A DNA stretch of 35,624 bases from a virus: IMG/VR virus record IMGVR_UViG_3300025108_000180, positions 1 through 35,624 of that record; one strand, 5' to 3'. Below the pieces are notes generated by a model. That model did no database searches, was not told the origin of the DNA, and was given only the letters and a program-made list of their open reading frames with translations. The translations under genes and the position numbers were made by a program. Shown piece after piece: positions 14,851-24,871 of the stretch (position 1 is the stretch's first letter; the number at the start of each line of letters is the position of its first letter).

Positions 14851-15546
14851 ATGGCTATAAATGTAGATTTAGTTTATAAAACTGTCTTATTAATACTTAA
14901 CCAACAACAAAGAGGTTATATAACTCCAGACGAGTTTAATAAAGTAGGTAATCAAGTTCAGCAAGGTATATTTGAAAAATATATGAGTGACTTGAATCAA
15001 CAATTACGTATACCGGAAAATGATAACGAGTATGCTAATAGAGTTAAAAACCTAGAAGAAAAACTAGATATATTTAAAACAATAGCTACACCTACTTTTT
15101 CAGTAGATCACTTCACAACTGCTTCATTGCCGAACTTTTATAGGCTAGGTACCGTTATATACAACGACACTATTGAAGCTCAAATGGTAGAAAGAAGCGA
15201 ATGGTACAAAATAAAGAAAGCACCATTACTTGCACCAACCAAAAAACAACCTGTATTTTTATACGAAGACACTAAGATAAGTGTATATCCAACAAGTATA
15301 ACATCTGATGTTCAAGTATCTTACTTGAAACAACCTACAATGATAAACTGGGGATATTCAGTTGGTAGCTTAGGGCAATATCTATATGATCCTAGTTCTT
15401 CTGTAAACTTTGAATTGCATCCATCCGAACAAGTTGATGTTGTTATGGGTATATTATTATACTCAGGAGTCATAATACAAGACCCTACTATAATACAAGT
15501 TGCATCTCAAAAAATACAACAAGAAGACATAAACGAAAAATCTTAA
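14851..15546 (+). CDS. Connector / ring protein (head-to-tail), putative
   Basis: 231 residues. The beginning VDLVYKTVLLILNQQQRGYI followed by TPDEFNKVGNQVQQGIFEKY is a recognisable start of a small structural protein placed after the capsid block in crAss-like and related marine phages, where virion structures show stacked ring proteins between portal and tail. Helices dominate residues 1-80; a beta part follows (DTKISVYPTSITSDVQVSYL). It follows an A/T leader without Shine-Dalgarno sequence. The next gene starts seven bases after its stop, so both ring proteins are probably made together. Confidence 0.7.
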   Translation: MAINVDLVYKTVLLILNQQQRGYITPDEFNKVGNQVQQGIFEKYMSDLNQQLRIPENDNEYANRVKNLEEKLDIFKTIATPTFSVDHFTTASLPNFYRLGTVIYNDTIEAQMVERSEWYKIKKAPLLAPTKKQPVFLYEDTKISVYPTSITSDVQVSYLKQPTMINWGYSVGSLGQYLYDPSSSVNFELHPSEQVDVVMGILLYSGVIIQDPTIIQVASQKIQQEDINEKS

Positions 15547-15552
15547 TAATAC

Positions 15553-16755
15553 ATGGGCTTAATTACAGAAAATAATCAGCAATATTACGCAGGTGTACAA
15601 AAGTTTTTATCTGCAGCTGGGACAGATCAAGCCTTCACAACTACATTTGATACTGAACTAGTATTAGGTAGTTATGATCCTATTCAGCCAAACTACGCTT
15701 TAAACAACTTTAAGTTATACACTTCAAATGTAGGTGATTTAACATATACAGAATACACTTCATCTTATTCTGTATCGGGTAACACAATAACAATTGACGA
15801 TAACTTAGCTGCTAACACAAGCGTGGTTGTTCAATTAAAAAAATTAAGCGGCGGTGAATACGGAAACAGGGATGCTTATGGTAACACTGTTGAAGAAAAC
15901 TATGGTAGCTACGGTTATACATCTTTAGAAGACATAATAAATAACTTTCAAATAGCTTATGTCGGAACAGGTAAGCTAATACCTAGCTGCAAGAGAACAG
16001 ATATAATATTTCACGCAAAACGTGGAATGCAAGAATTTAGCTATGATACACTAAAAAGTATTAAATCACAAGAACTAAATATACCTCCTGGGTTAAGTCT
16101 TGCGTTACCGCAGGATTACGTAAACTATACAGCAGTATCTTGCATAGATAAATTAGGCGTTAAAAGACCTATATATCCAGCTAACAATCTAACTACAAAT
16201 CCTTTTGAAAACCCTGTACAGGATTTTAGAGGATCACCAATTCAAGATAACTTTGGAGACAATATAGAAGGTACCTCGATAACAGAAGGAAGGTGGAAAT
16301 CAGCTAACGATACTTTAATAAATCAAAACAATGAAGACAATTTGTATAATAAAGGATATGATAGTTGGGGATGGGATGAACAGCTTTTAGGTCAAAACTA
16401 CGGATTAGACCCTCAATACGCTCAAGTAAACGGATGGTTTACTATAAATAGCAGAGAAGGTAAAATGTCTTTTTCAAGTAATTTAGCCGGCGCACTTATA
16501 GTTTTAGAGTATATATCCGACGGATTAGCTTATGATATGGACACGCGAGTTCCTAAGTTAGCAGAAGAGGCTCTATATGCTCATATAAGCCACGCTATCG
16601 TAGCTTCTAGAATAAACCAACCTGAATATATAGTTAGAAGATTAAAGCAAGAGAGAAGCGCTAAATTAAGAAACGCTAAATTAAGATTATCAAATATAAA
16701 ACTTGATGAAATAATTCAAGTAATGAGAGGTAAATCTAAATGGTTAAAACATTAA
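15553..16755 (+). CDS. Second connector / tail structural protein, putative
   Basis: 400 residues. The N-terminal 95 residues (QQYYAGVQKFLSAAGTDQAF, then NNFKLYTSNVGDLTYTEYTS) form a Gly/Thr/Ser-rich beta domain of the tail-tip or fibre-attachment type. The rest has DIINNFQIAYVGTGKLIPSC and RTDIIFHAKRGMQEFSYDTL, then PPGLSLALPQDYVNYTAVSC, and ends with a conserved-looking helical module, VLEYISDGLAYDMDTRVPKL, then AEEALYAHISHAIVASRINQ. This last module is common in podovirus tail-tubular or ring proteins that plug the connector. The basic C-terminus may contact DNA or neighbours. Placement between the first ring protein and the tail stabilisation protein supports a head-tail joining role. Confidence 0.7.
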   Translation: MGLITENNQQYYAGVQKFLSAAGTDQAFTTTFDTELVLGSYDPIQPNYALNNFKLYTSNVGDLTYTEYTSSYSVSGNTITIDDNLAANTSVVVQLKKLSGGEYGNRDAYGNTVEENYGSYGYTSLEDIINNFQIAYVGTGKLIPSCKRTDIIFHAKRGMQEFSYDTLKSIKSQELNIPPGLSLALPQDYVNYTAVSCIDKLGVKRPIYPANNLTTNPFENPVQDFRGSPIQDNFGDNIEGTSITEGRWKSANDTLINQNNEDNLYNKGYDSWGWDEQLLGQNYGLDPQYAQVNGWFTINSREGKMSFSSNLAGALIVLEYISDGLAYDMDTRVPKLAEEALYAHISHAIVASRINQPEYIVRRLKQERSAKLRNAKLRLSNIKLDEIIQVMRGKSKWLKH

Positions 16756-16760
16756 ATTAA

Positions 16761-19700
16761 ATGGCTGAAATTAAAAATACATTTCTTAAGGGCAAGATGA
16801 ATCAAGATCTTGACTCTCGTATATTACCTAACGGTGAATATAGAGAAGCTATTAACCTGTGTTTAAGCAGGTCTGAAGGCTCTACCGTTGGTGAATTTGA
16901 GAATATTTTAGGTAATAAATTAATATCACAAACAGAAAGTTCAGCTATTATAATAGGTTTTTATGTAGACGAATCTAACAATAGAATATTTATTTTCGCA
17001 ACTGATCACAATGATGCAAGCGGTGCGTACAATAACTCCTCAAATAATTATATATACGAATTATCTTTATCTGGTAATTATATTAGAGAGACGCTAGTAA
17101 CCGGAGCTTTTTTAAATTTTAATCAGTCATTTCCAATAATTGGCGTCAACTTAGTAGAAGATCTTTTATTTTTTACGGATAACTTAAATCAGCCTCGTAA
17201 AATAAATATAGTATTGGCTAAAAATGCTAATCATTATACAAATGAAGATCAAATATCTGTAGCTAAGTATGCTCCTTGTGAGCCTATTATAACTATAGAT
17301 AGAGTTGTTGTTACATCGACAGTGACAACACCAGTACCATCTGACACCATAACCGTAAGTGATTCAACAGATATAAAGCCAGGTGATGCAGTGTTTCCAT
17401 TGCAAGCAATAACGGTACCTAGTGGATGGGACAATAGAGTTTATGTTATAGCAGTAGATCCTGGAGGTGTTGCTAATACGATAATTTTATCAAGACCAGT
17501 GACCGTTAGCATTGGTGAAGAATTGTCTATAACAAGATCAACAGCGACTAATAAGACAAACGAATACGATTCAGGCGGTACTAGAGTGCAAAGTTTTACT
17601 ACAACAGGTACCGGAGCTACCACTGTTTATAACGTAAATCTACCAGCTACCGAAGGAGAGGCAGATATAATACCTAAATTAGGCGATTTAGTTTTGATAA
17701 CTGATGTAGCAGGAAGCACTAATTATCTTCCAGATAATACTTCTATAGTAAAGGCAACATCAGCGAATACTTTTGTAGGTGATACCTTGGGGTGGGAGAT
17801 TACATTATCTAATGCACCTATAAATTTACCAATACCACCATCTGCTTTTATTAAGATAGGGGTTAATAAAGACTACGATCCCCTGTGGTCTCAACAAGAT
17901 TCTAACTCTAAATTTTTAGAAGATAAATTTGTTAGGTTTAGTTATAGATTTAAATTTGAAGATAATGAGCATTCACTAATGGCTCCTTTCACGCAGCCTA
18001 TATTTATACCTAAACAATTTAGTAAATTTGGAGGAGGAGAAAAGTCTTTAACTTCAGACATGAACAATGCTTATAAGTCTACTATAATTGCATGGTTTGA
18101 AAACAATGTTCAAAATATACTATTAAAAATACCACTTCCTTACAGTACACTACAGCAGAATATAGATAATCTTTTAATAAAAGATATAGATATACTTTAT
18201 AAAGAATCTGACGCTTTAGCTGTAAAAGTTTTGAATACTATAGATATAATAAACTTACCTAATAAATCAACTACTTTAGAATATATAGACTGGTTTGACC
18301 CTGTTCATGGAGACAATGATACTTATTATTATCCTTACAACTATGCTTCTAGTAAACCATATAAAACACTACCTAATGACGATGTTACTAGAGTATATGA
18401 TAAAGTACCTATAAAAGCACTATCTCAAGAAATTATAGGTAATAGAGTTGTGTATGGAAATTATATAGATAAGCATTCAAGCCCACCTAGTATACCATAC
18501 GCTGCTATAGTAAAAGATAGAGATGCGTACAGTACTAATACTGTAGAATATCCGGCTCATACCTTAAAGCAAAACAGAACTTATCAAGTAGGTTTTATAT
18601 TGGTTGATAGATACGGTAGGCAATCAAACGTTATATTATCTTCTTTTGACTACAATGAGAATAAAGAGGGTGGGTCAACTGTATATGCACCATACAAAAC
18701 GTATGCTCAACAAGAAAATAATTCTAAAGTTATAGATTGGTTAGGTGATGCTTTAAGTATTACACTAGATACCGCTATAGGTACTGAAAATACAGGAGGG
18801 CAACCCGGTGTATACAACGGCGATGCTAGCGATGAAAATTATAATCCCTTAGGTTGGTATTCATATAAAATAGTTGTTAAACAGCAAGAGCAAGAATACT
18901 ACAACGTATACTTACCAGGTTTTGTAAACGGTTATCCTATACTCAATTCAACTGAAAAAGATATAACATCCTTTTCTGTATTGCTTAGCGACAATATAAA
19001 TAAAGTGCCTAGAGATTTAAACGAAGTAGGACCTAACGATAGAGAATTCAGTAGTAGTGAATCCCTTTTTATAAGAGTAAATAATCCGGCTATAAATACA
19101 AATCTAAATCCAAACAACAGGCCTTATGGATCTCCTCAAAAATTTACACCTTGGAATAAACAATATTATCCAGGTTTATTAAGACAAAGAGTAACTACTA
19201 TATCTACAGTTAGAGATTTAGAAATTTCGGCTATTCCTTTTGTCCCAAGTGCACTTGAAGGAGAATACGGTGCAGTCGATACTATTACTGTAAACAATTC
19301 TGGTGGTAGTGGTTCCACTTCAACTACTGCATTTGTTGGTAGTATTCCATGGGGAGATGCTCCTAAATTACAGCCATTATACGATTCGGATTCTAATCCT
19401 TTTATATTACAAATAAGTACTGTTCAAAACGGAAAAACACCAAAATTTGACATAAGAGATGGTAATCCTGGCCCGGTAGGTGCTTACACAACGGATAGAG
19501 ATAGAACATCACCTGCAGGGTCTATAATAAGTATGCAACCATTTTTATCTATAGCAGAAACAAAGCCATTTGAGTCTGTTTTAGAGTTGTTTTACGAAAC
19601 ATCGCTTCAGGGCAAAGTTAATGTTTTGAATGAAATAATAAATAGTCAATACGCAGGAATTATAGGTATTGATGGAGATACCTTAGCTTTTTTTCCAGAA

Positions 19701-20960
19701 AGTATTCCTCCACAAAATCAAATAGGCGGCAATATAATATGGAAAGATGGGTCTGGAAATCCTATACAATTAAATGCTTTGTTTACTTCGCCGCCTGCTA
19801 TATTATCAGCTTATAGAGCTAGTGATGTTGGTCAAAATAACAATATAGCTAATCAATTTCAATTAGTCTGGTCAAATATATCTGCTCAGTACCAATTAAA
19901 AACAGCAGCCGGAGTATATTTCTGGTACAGTGAAAGCTCGGCTAGTAATCCTTCGAATGATGTATATTATTTTACCTTTCAAACAGTATATGAACCAAAT
20001 CCTGGAGAAGTATACACTGATAATACAACATATACCGCAACGCTTACTAATATTCAACCCTCTTTCACTTTACCTGCAAGTAGCCCTCTTGCTTTAACAG
20101 GTATAACTGAAGGAACTACTGATATTTACAACTTTGAAGCTGAAAACGGAAGCAATAACGGTGGAGGTAATGAAGAAAGTCAGTTAATTTTTGAATTAGA
20201 CTCTAGCAACTCTCAAGCCATATTAAATGGATTTAGTATAAGCTCTTCAGGTGCTTTAACGGCAAACTCAGGTACTTTGGTTAACGAGGATGCGTATAGC
20301 ATAACTGTTAAAGTTACAGACGCTAATGGGTTTGGGTTATCGAATACATGTGTAATTGAATTTACTGTTGGTATAGATCCAGTTCCGGAAACTATATGTG
20401 AGGGAAGACAAACGATTTTAGGCAATAGTACTATTGAATGTGGTGAAAATATAGAATATCAATTTTTAGATTTTGGAGGTAGCCAGCAAGTTAGTGGTAC
20501 TTACGCAGGAACACCGTTTAATACAGTATATCCCCCTACGGAAATATATAATGCTAGATTCCAATCTACTTCTACCCCGAAAACAACAGGCGCTTTAACG
20601 CAAGGCAAGATGTATATAAAGCCTCACTTACAAAGAGAAATTACTTTAACTGCTGATATATATGTTGATTATTTAGTTCAATACAGGGCAACTAGTAGCT
20701 CTTCTTGGGGTACTGCTCAGTTGGCAAATGGTAATACTTTTGGTTCTCCTCTTGGCTACGAGAGAATATCAATTGACAATACTGGTCTTCCTTTTAGGGA
20801 ACAGGAATGGGAATTTGATACGCCTGGTGAATATAGGGTAATTACAGGTAAAATGACCGGAACTGATTGTGTTAGTGGTTCTCCTACCGCTGGTCTTTTT
20901 TGGATTGATTTTGGCGACGCTGTATATTTGCAAGGTCCAGGTAGCAGCTGTGGACCGTAA
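16761..20960 (+). CDS. Large tail stabilisation protein (P22 gp10-like) with C-terminal cadherin-like domain
   Basis: 1399 residues. The start FLKGKMNQDLDSRILPNGEY, then NLCLSRSEGSTVGEFENILG, is the signature of P22 gp10-type tail stabilisation / hub proteins of podoviruses and crAss-like phages, which follow the rings and close the DNA channel. Most of residues 1-1090 is Gly/Asn/Thr/Pro-rich beta structure with FIFATDHNDASGAYNNSSNN-type propeller repeats. Around 1100-1210 lies a cadherin/Ig-like module, GITEGTTDIYNFEAENGSNN to AYSITVKVTDANGFGLSNTC, and the last 190 residues form another beta domain ending GPGSSCGP. The C-terminal modules probably face outwards and touch the host surface. Length is well above gp10 (about 470 residues), so it looks like an enlarged or fused version. 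Confidence 0.75.
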   Translation: MAEIKNTFLKGKMNQDLDSRILPNGEYREAINLCLSRSEGSTVGEFENILGNKLISQTESSAIIIGFYVDESNNRIFIFATDHNDASGAYNNSSNNYIYELSLSGNYIRETLVTGAFLNFNQSFPIIGVNLVEDLLFFTDNLNQPRKINIVLAKNANHYTNEDQISVAKYAPCEPIITIDRVVVTSTVTTPVPSDTITVSDSTDIKPGDAVFPLQAITVPSGWDNRVYVIAVDPGGVANTIILSRPVTVSIGEELSITRSTATNKTNEYDSGGTRVQSFTTTGTGATTVYNVNLPATEGEADIIPKLGDLVLITDVAGSTNYLPDNTSIVKATSANTFVGDTLGWEITLSNAPINLPIPPSAFIKIGVNKDYDPLWSQQDSNSKFLEDKFVRFSYRFKFEDNEHSLMAPFTQPIFIPKQFSKFGGGEKSLTSDMNNAYKSTIIAWFENNVQNILLKIPLPYSTLQQNIDNLLIKDIDILYKESDALAVKVLNTIDIINLPNKSTTLEYIDWFDPVHGDNDTYYYPYNYASSKPYKTLPNDDVTRVYDKVPIKALSQEIIGNRVVYGNYIDKHSSPPSIPYAAIVKDRDAYSTNTVEYPAHTLKQNRTYQVGFILVDRYGRQSNVILSSFDYNENKEGGSTVYAPYKTYAQQENNSKVIDWLGDALSITLDTAIGTENTGGQPGVYNGDASDENYNPLGWYSYKIVVKQQEQEYYNVYLPGFVNGYPILNSTEKDITSFSVLLSDNINKVPRDLNEVGPNDREFSSSESLFIRVNNPAINTNLNPNNRPYGSPQKFTPWNKQYYPGLLRQRVTTISTVRDLEISAIPFVPSALEGEYGAVDTITVNNSGGSGSTSTTAFVGSIPWGDAPKLQPLYDSDSNPFILQISTVQNGKTPKFDIRDGNPGPVGAYTTDRDRTSPAGSIISMQPFLSIAETKPFESVLELFYETSLQGKVNVLNEIINSQYAGIIGIDGDTLAFFPESIPPQNQIGGNIIWKDGSGNPIQLNALFTSPPAILSAYRASDVGQNNNIANQFQLVWSNISAQYQLKTAAGVYFWYSESSASNPSNDVYYFTFQTVYEPNPGEVYTDNTTYTATLTNIQPSFTLPASSPLALTGITEGTTDIYNFEAENGSNNGGGNEESQLIFELDSSNSQAILNGFSISSSGALTANSGTLVNEDAYSITVKVTDANGFGLSNTCVIEFTVGIDPVPETICEGRQTILGNSTIECGENIEYQFLDFGGSQQVSGTYAGTPFNTVYPPTEIYNARFQSTSTPKTTGALTQGKMYIKPHLQREITLTADIYVDYLVQYRATSSSSWGTAQLANGNTFGSPLGYERISIDNTGLPFREQEWEFDTPGEYRVITGKMTGTDCVSGSPTAGLFWIDFGDAVYLQGPGSSCGP

Positions 20961-20990
20961 TAAAATTAAAAAACAAGTAATAAATATAAT

Positions 20991-22409
20991 ATGTCTATAA
21001 CACTTGAAGTACCTTACTTTAACGCTTATGCGGTTAAAAAGATATCAGATGTACCTTATGAAGATTTGGTAGATCCGTCTATTACATCATTGTCGTGGGA
21101 TGCTCCTCAAGTAGCAGATGTAGATCAAGATTGGTATATTGAGGAATCTAGAATTAGAGGAGGCTACAACAATACATCTACCGACTACGGAGTCAAGGCT
21201 TATCTAGTTGAGGACAATGACGATCAATCAAGACTTTCGAATTCATTAATATATTCAGGTGTATTAAATTCAAGAACAGGTATAAATAGAACTAATGAGT
21301 TTAGCGTTGCTGAAGAAATAACTAGAAGCGTAGACCCTATCAATGGTAGTATACAAAAGCTTTATGCTGAAGATACTAACTTAATTATATTCCAAGAAAG
21401 AAAAGTAAATAGAGCTTTAATAGATAAAGACGCTATATACTCTGCTGAAGGTGGTGCGATAACAACATCTGCTAAATTAGTTATAGGGCAAATAATAGCT
21501 TATGCAGGTGAATTTGGTATATCTACAAACCCTGAGTCTTTTGCTGTCTATGGTTATCAAAAGTATTTTGTTGACAGAAATAGGAACGCTGTACTTAGAT
21601 TATCTATGAATGGAATAACCGAAATATCAAACTATGGCATGGTTGATTTTTTTAGAGATCAATCTAGTTTGGTTTCATCAACAGGTAATATAATAGGTGG
21701 TTATGATATATACAATAAAAGCTACACGGTATCTTTACAGCAATCAAATGGAGACTATAAAACATTGTCATTCAGTGAAAATATAAATGGATGGAGTAGC
21801 TTTTATACATATAAGCCTAGTTTTATGTTTGGTTCTCAAGGAGAGTTTTATACAACTAATTTAGATTCTGTATATAAGCACTACTCATTAACTGATAATA
21901 GTAATAACCCTATACCAAGGGGTCAATTCTATGGAGTAAATAATGATGCTTTTATAAAGTTTGTTTTAAATCCAGAGCCTACCTCTATGAAGACTTTCAA
22001 AACAATTAATTACGAAGGTAGTAATGGTTGGGAAGTTATATCTTTAGTTTCTGATGAAACTGGAGCTGATGAATTAAACGGTAACTGGATCAACAATATT
22101 AATCAAGCAACAGTAGATGTTACAGATCCACCAACTCCTAACGCTTATACTAAAATATATAGCTACGACGAAGGTGCTTATTTAGATGGTAATGTTCAAT
22201 ACAGAGCGGGGTTTGACAGAAAACAAAATAGATATGTAGCATCAATACCAAACAATTCACCTACCCCTATAGCTGGTCAAGTAATAATGGGACCTAGTAG
22301 TACAGGTATAAAAGCTTACTATGCTACAGTAACTATGAAAACTGACACAACTACCGATCCAGGTGGATTAAAAGAACTATTTGCAGTAGGGTCAATTTAC
22401 GGAAGATAA
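20991..22409 (+). CDS. Tail stabilisation / tail hub protein, second P22 gp10-like component
   Basis: 472 residues. WYIEESRIRGGYNNTSTDYG, then IYSGVLNSRTGINRTNEFSV, SIQKLYAEDTNLIIFQERKV and FGISTNPESFAVYGYQKYFV match the tail stabilisation / hub proteins of marine podoviruses, rich in beta-propeller-like strands. It follows the larger protein at 16761 by 30 bases, with an A/T leader. The two genes may be split parts of one ancestral long protein, or two paralogous blades that sit next to each other in the tail. The Gly/Asn-rich end (GPSSTGIKAYYATVTMKTDT) is typical for a tail knob. Confidence 0.7.
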   Translation: MSITLEVPYFNAYAVKKISDVPYEDLVDPSITSLSWDAPQVADVDQDWYIEESRIRGGYNNTSTDYGVKAYLVEDNDDQSRLSNSLIYSGVLNSRTGINRTNEFSVAEEITRSVDPINGSIQKLYAEDTNLIIFQERKVNRALIDKDAIYSAEGGAITTSAKLVIGQIIAYAGEFGISTNPESFAVYGYQKYFVDRNRNAVLRLSMNGITEISNYGMVDFFRDQSSLVSSTGNIIGGYDIYNKSYTVSLQQSNGDYKTLSFSENINGWSSFYTYKPSFMFGSQGEFYTTNLDSVYKHYSLTDNSNNPIPRGQFYGVNNDAFIKFVLNPEPTSMKTFKTINYEGSNGWEVISLVSDETGADELNGNWINNINQATVDVTDPPTPNAYTKIYSYDEGAYLDGNVQYRAGFDRKQNRYVASIPNNSPTPIAGQVIMGPSSTGIKAYYATVTMKTDTTTDPGGLKELFAVGSIYGR

Positions 22410-22423
22410 TAAAACAAAACAAT

Positions 22424-23284
22424 ATGATAGAATTTTTAGAAATATTTTTCTTTGGGCAAGGAAATGTTAAAATGGCGGACTTCGGTTTATCCGCAGGTGT
22501 TGCTATTGGCGGCGCTGTACTTAATGTTGTAGGTGGTATTTTTGGAGCTGGTGCAGCAAAAAAAAGAGAGCGAGCAGCAAGAAGAGAAAAAGCTAGGCTG
22601 CAAAGAAGATTAGGTTATTTAGAAAATAACAGGCAAGACATAATTAACCCTGCAAGTGGGGCTACAAATTTAAGTGGGTTAGCTCAAGATCTAAGCGGTC
22701 AATTAACTAATAATCTAGCTAATTTAGGAGTAGCTACAAAGGCTGCTGAAATACAGATAGAGCAAGCTGATATATCACTTGCTAATACGCTGGATACCAT
22801 AAGGGCTACAGGAGCAGGTGCCGGTGGAGCAACTGCTTTAGCTCAGGCAGCGTTGCAAAGTAAAAAAGGCGTAGCAGCTAATATAGAACAACAAGAAGCT
22901 CAAAATGAAAGATTAAGAGCGCAAGGCGAACAACAATTACAGCAACAAAAGCTAGCTGAACAACAAAGAGTGCAAGGTATACAAATTAGAGAAGGTGGTA
23001 GAATACAAGGTATGGAAATGCAAGGTAGACAATTTGCTTTTCAAACTCAAGAAAATAGAGAAATGCAACAGCTAGATAGGGTTTCTGCTCAACTAGCAGG
23101 GGCTCAAGCTAGAGAGATGCAAGCGCAATCAGATAGAACAGGTGCTCTTACAGGTGCAATTGGAGGTTTAACGTCTATTGTCGGAGCAGGGCTTTCTTCT
23201 GGTGCTTTTAGCGGCTCAGGCGCTACTAGCGCAAATGGGAAAACGTTTATAGATTTTTCTAACTTAGGCACAGGTTCAAATTAA
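22424..23284 (+). CDS. Internal virion protein with N-terminal glycine-rich membrane segment
   Basis: 286 residues. Residues 21-45 (GLSAGVAIGGAVLNVVGGIF and GAGAA) form a Gly/Ala zipper able to insert in membranes, followed by a basic stretch (KKRERAARREKARLQRRLGY) and a long Gln/Ala/Glu-rich coiled coil (about 90-230). A second hydrophobic Gly-rich run (GALTGAIGGLTSIVGAGLSS) lies near the C-terminus. This is the pattern of the small ejected protein of T7-like phages (gp14), which forms a channel in the outer membrane during infection. M17 is an alternative start (ATG at 22472, MADFGLSAGVA...), which would look more typical; I kept 22424 because its leader is the better A-rich one. Confidence 0.7.
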   Translation: MIEFLEIFFFGQGNVKMADFGLSAGVAIGGAVLNVVGGIFGAGAAKKRERAARREKARLQRRLGYLENNRQDIINPASGATNLSGLAQDLSGQLTNNLANLGVATKAAEIQIEQADISLANTLDTIRATGAGAGGATALAQAALQSKKGVAANIEQQEAQNERLRAQGEQQLQQQKLAEQQRVQGIQIREGGRIQGMEMQGRQFAFQTQENREMQQLDRVSAQLAGAQAREMQAQSDRTGALTGAIGGLTSIVGAGLSSGAFSGSGATSANGKTFIDFSNLGTGSN

Positions 23285-23295
23285 AAAATTAAAAC

Positions 23296-24855
23296 ATGAG
23301 TTATAGAAATCCACAACAAATCGTAGACACACAGTCAGGACAGCATATTCAAAATATGCTTAAACAAGTTACAGGAGCGGCTACAGGGGCTATAAAGACA
23401 ATTCAAGCTAAGTACAGGCAGCGTGAAAAAGAAAATATAGCTGAGCAACAACAAATAATTAAAGGTGTTGCTAAAGTGGCTAACAGCGCTAACGCTGCAG
23501 ATATTCTTAACAGTGGTACCGATTGGGCACCTGCTATAAGAGAAGGAGTTGCTAGATACCAAGAATTATTTACAAAATCAATTAAAGATCCCTTAAAGTT
23601 TTCTATTCAAGACGCTCAAGAAATGTCATCGTTAGCTTTAATGGGTACTCAAATAAAACAACAAGCAGTTGAAGATCAAGCAATTTTTGAAGAATACAAC
23701 AGCGCTTTTCAAGCTGGCGTTGGTCAGTACGATGGGCTAGACAAGTTTGCTGACCCTAAAATTTTTAAAAGAATTAATATAGCAGGTAGAGTTGGCGCTA
23801 CTCCTGGTAAATCTATAGGTTCATTTGATTGGAATCCTAAAACAGGTGGTTTAAAGACTATTGTAACTTCATATAACGAATTTGATGAGGTTGTTGGTAC
23901 TAACGCTAATAATACTTCAGAGCTCCCTATAATAGTAAACCCTACTAAAAATATGGAGGAGATAGAAATAGCTATCAAGAAAAAAAATGAAGACTACTTT
24001 AAAAATCAAAAAACTGTAAGTGAGTATAACAAAGAAACTGGGATAACAACTAAATCACAATACACTAATATGGATCAGTTAATTGCTGATGTTAGAGCTC
24101 AATCTGATGCTTATATAGAAGGATTAAGCGCTCAGGATGCAATTAGATTAAGTAATAATAAGATGCTTGGTTACATGGAGCAGATTAAAATTCCAGGAGG
24201 AATTTGGGGAATTAGTGGAGAAGTAGGTAATATTATAGATCCAGAAAAAGCTACATGGGATTTAGATAAAAACGGTAATGTAAGCGACCCTCAACTTGAG
24301 AGAATTAAAATAGCTTATGCTAAAAAATTAATTGATGACAGAGGCTTAGGTAAAGATCCTAAAATACTTGACAAAGTAAGAGATAAGCCAACCCCAACTA
24401 AAAAACTAACAGCAGCACAGATAAAGTATAATGATCAATTTGAAATGGCAGATACTGCTATGACTGATATGAGTGAATTAATGAAAACTCCACTAAAAGA
24501 AATAGGAAACAGAAAGTTTACCATGGATGAACAAGGAGCTTTTGTGGATGTAATTAATAGATATCGGAAAGAAGCAGAAGGAAAAGTGAAAGCAATGCAG
24601 CAACTGAAAGCTGACTACATTTTAGAAGATGGTGAGGCTGCATGGAATGAGAATTATGGTAATCTAGATTTAAATACTGTGGGATATGTAAAAAAATCAG
24701 GAAAAACATTAGAAATCATACCTCTAAACATTGGAACGTATGACCAAAAAATAGAAACGTTTGTGGATCTTATATACCCTGGTTTAGAGAAAACTAAAAG
24801 AGACAAGATGAAAAAAGGTCTAAAAGGTAATGAAGTTAACCAGGATTATAACTAA
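23296..24855 (+). CDS. Internal (ejected) virion protein, putative
   Basis: 519 residues, mostly helical, without a membrane segment: QQIVDTQSGQHIQNMLKQVT, then KTIQAKYRQREKENIAEQQQ, later SIQDAQEMSSLALMGTQIKQ and RKEAEGKVKAMQQLKADYIL. Its size and place between the small channel-type protein and the giant protein correspond to the middle ejected protein (T7 gp15-like position; cargo protein in crAss-like virions). It probably assembles in the head above the portal and is injected into the cell envelope. No enzyme motif is seen. The assignment is by synteny and composition. Confidence 0.65.
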   Translation: MSYRNPQQIVDTQSGQHIQNMLKQVTGAATGAIKTIQAKYRQREKENIAEQQQIIKGVAKVANSANAADILNSGTDWAPAIREGVARYQELFTKSIKDPLKFSIQDAQEMSSLALMGTQIKQQAVEDQAIFEEYNSAFQAGVGQYDGLDKFADPKIFKRINIAGRVGATPGKSIGSFDWNPKTGGLKTIVTSYNEFDEVVGTNANNTSELPIIVNPTKNMEEIEIAIKKKNEDYFKNQKTVSEYNKETGITTKSQYTNMDQLIADVRAQSDAYIEGLSAQDAIRLSNNKMLGYMEQIKIPGGIWGISGEVGNIIDPEKATWDLDKNGNVSDPQLERIKIAYAKKLIDDRGLGKDPKILDKVRDKPTPTKKLTAAQIKYNDQFEMADTAMTDMSELMKTPLKEIGNRKFTMDEQGAFVDVINRYRKEAEGKVKAMQQLKADYILEDGEAAWNENYGNLDLNTVGYVKKSGKTLEIIPLNIGTYDQKIETFVDLIYPGLEKTKRDKMKKGLKGNEVNQDYN

Positions 24856-24871
24856 TAAAATTAAATAAAAT

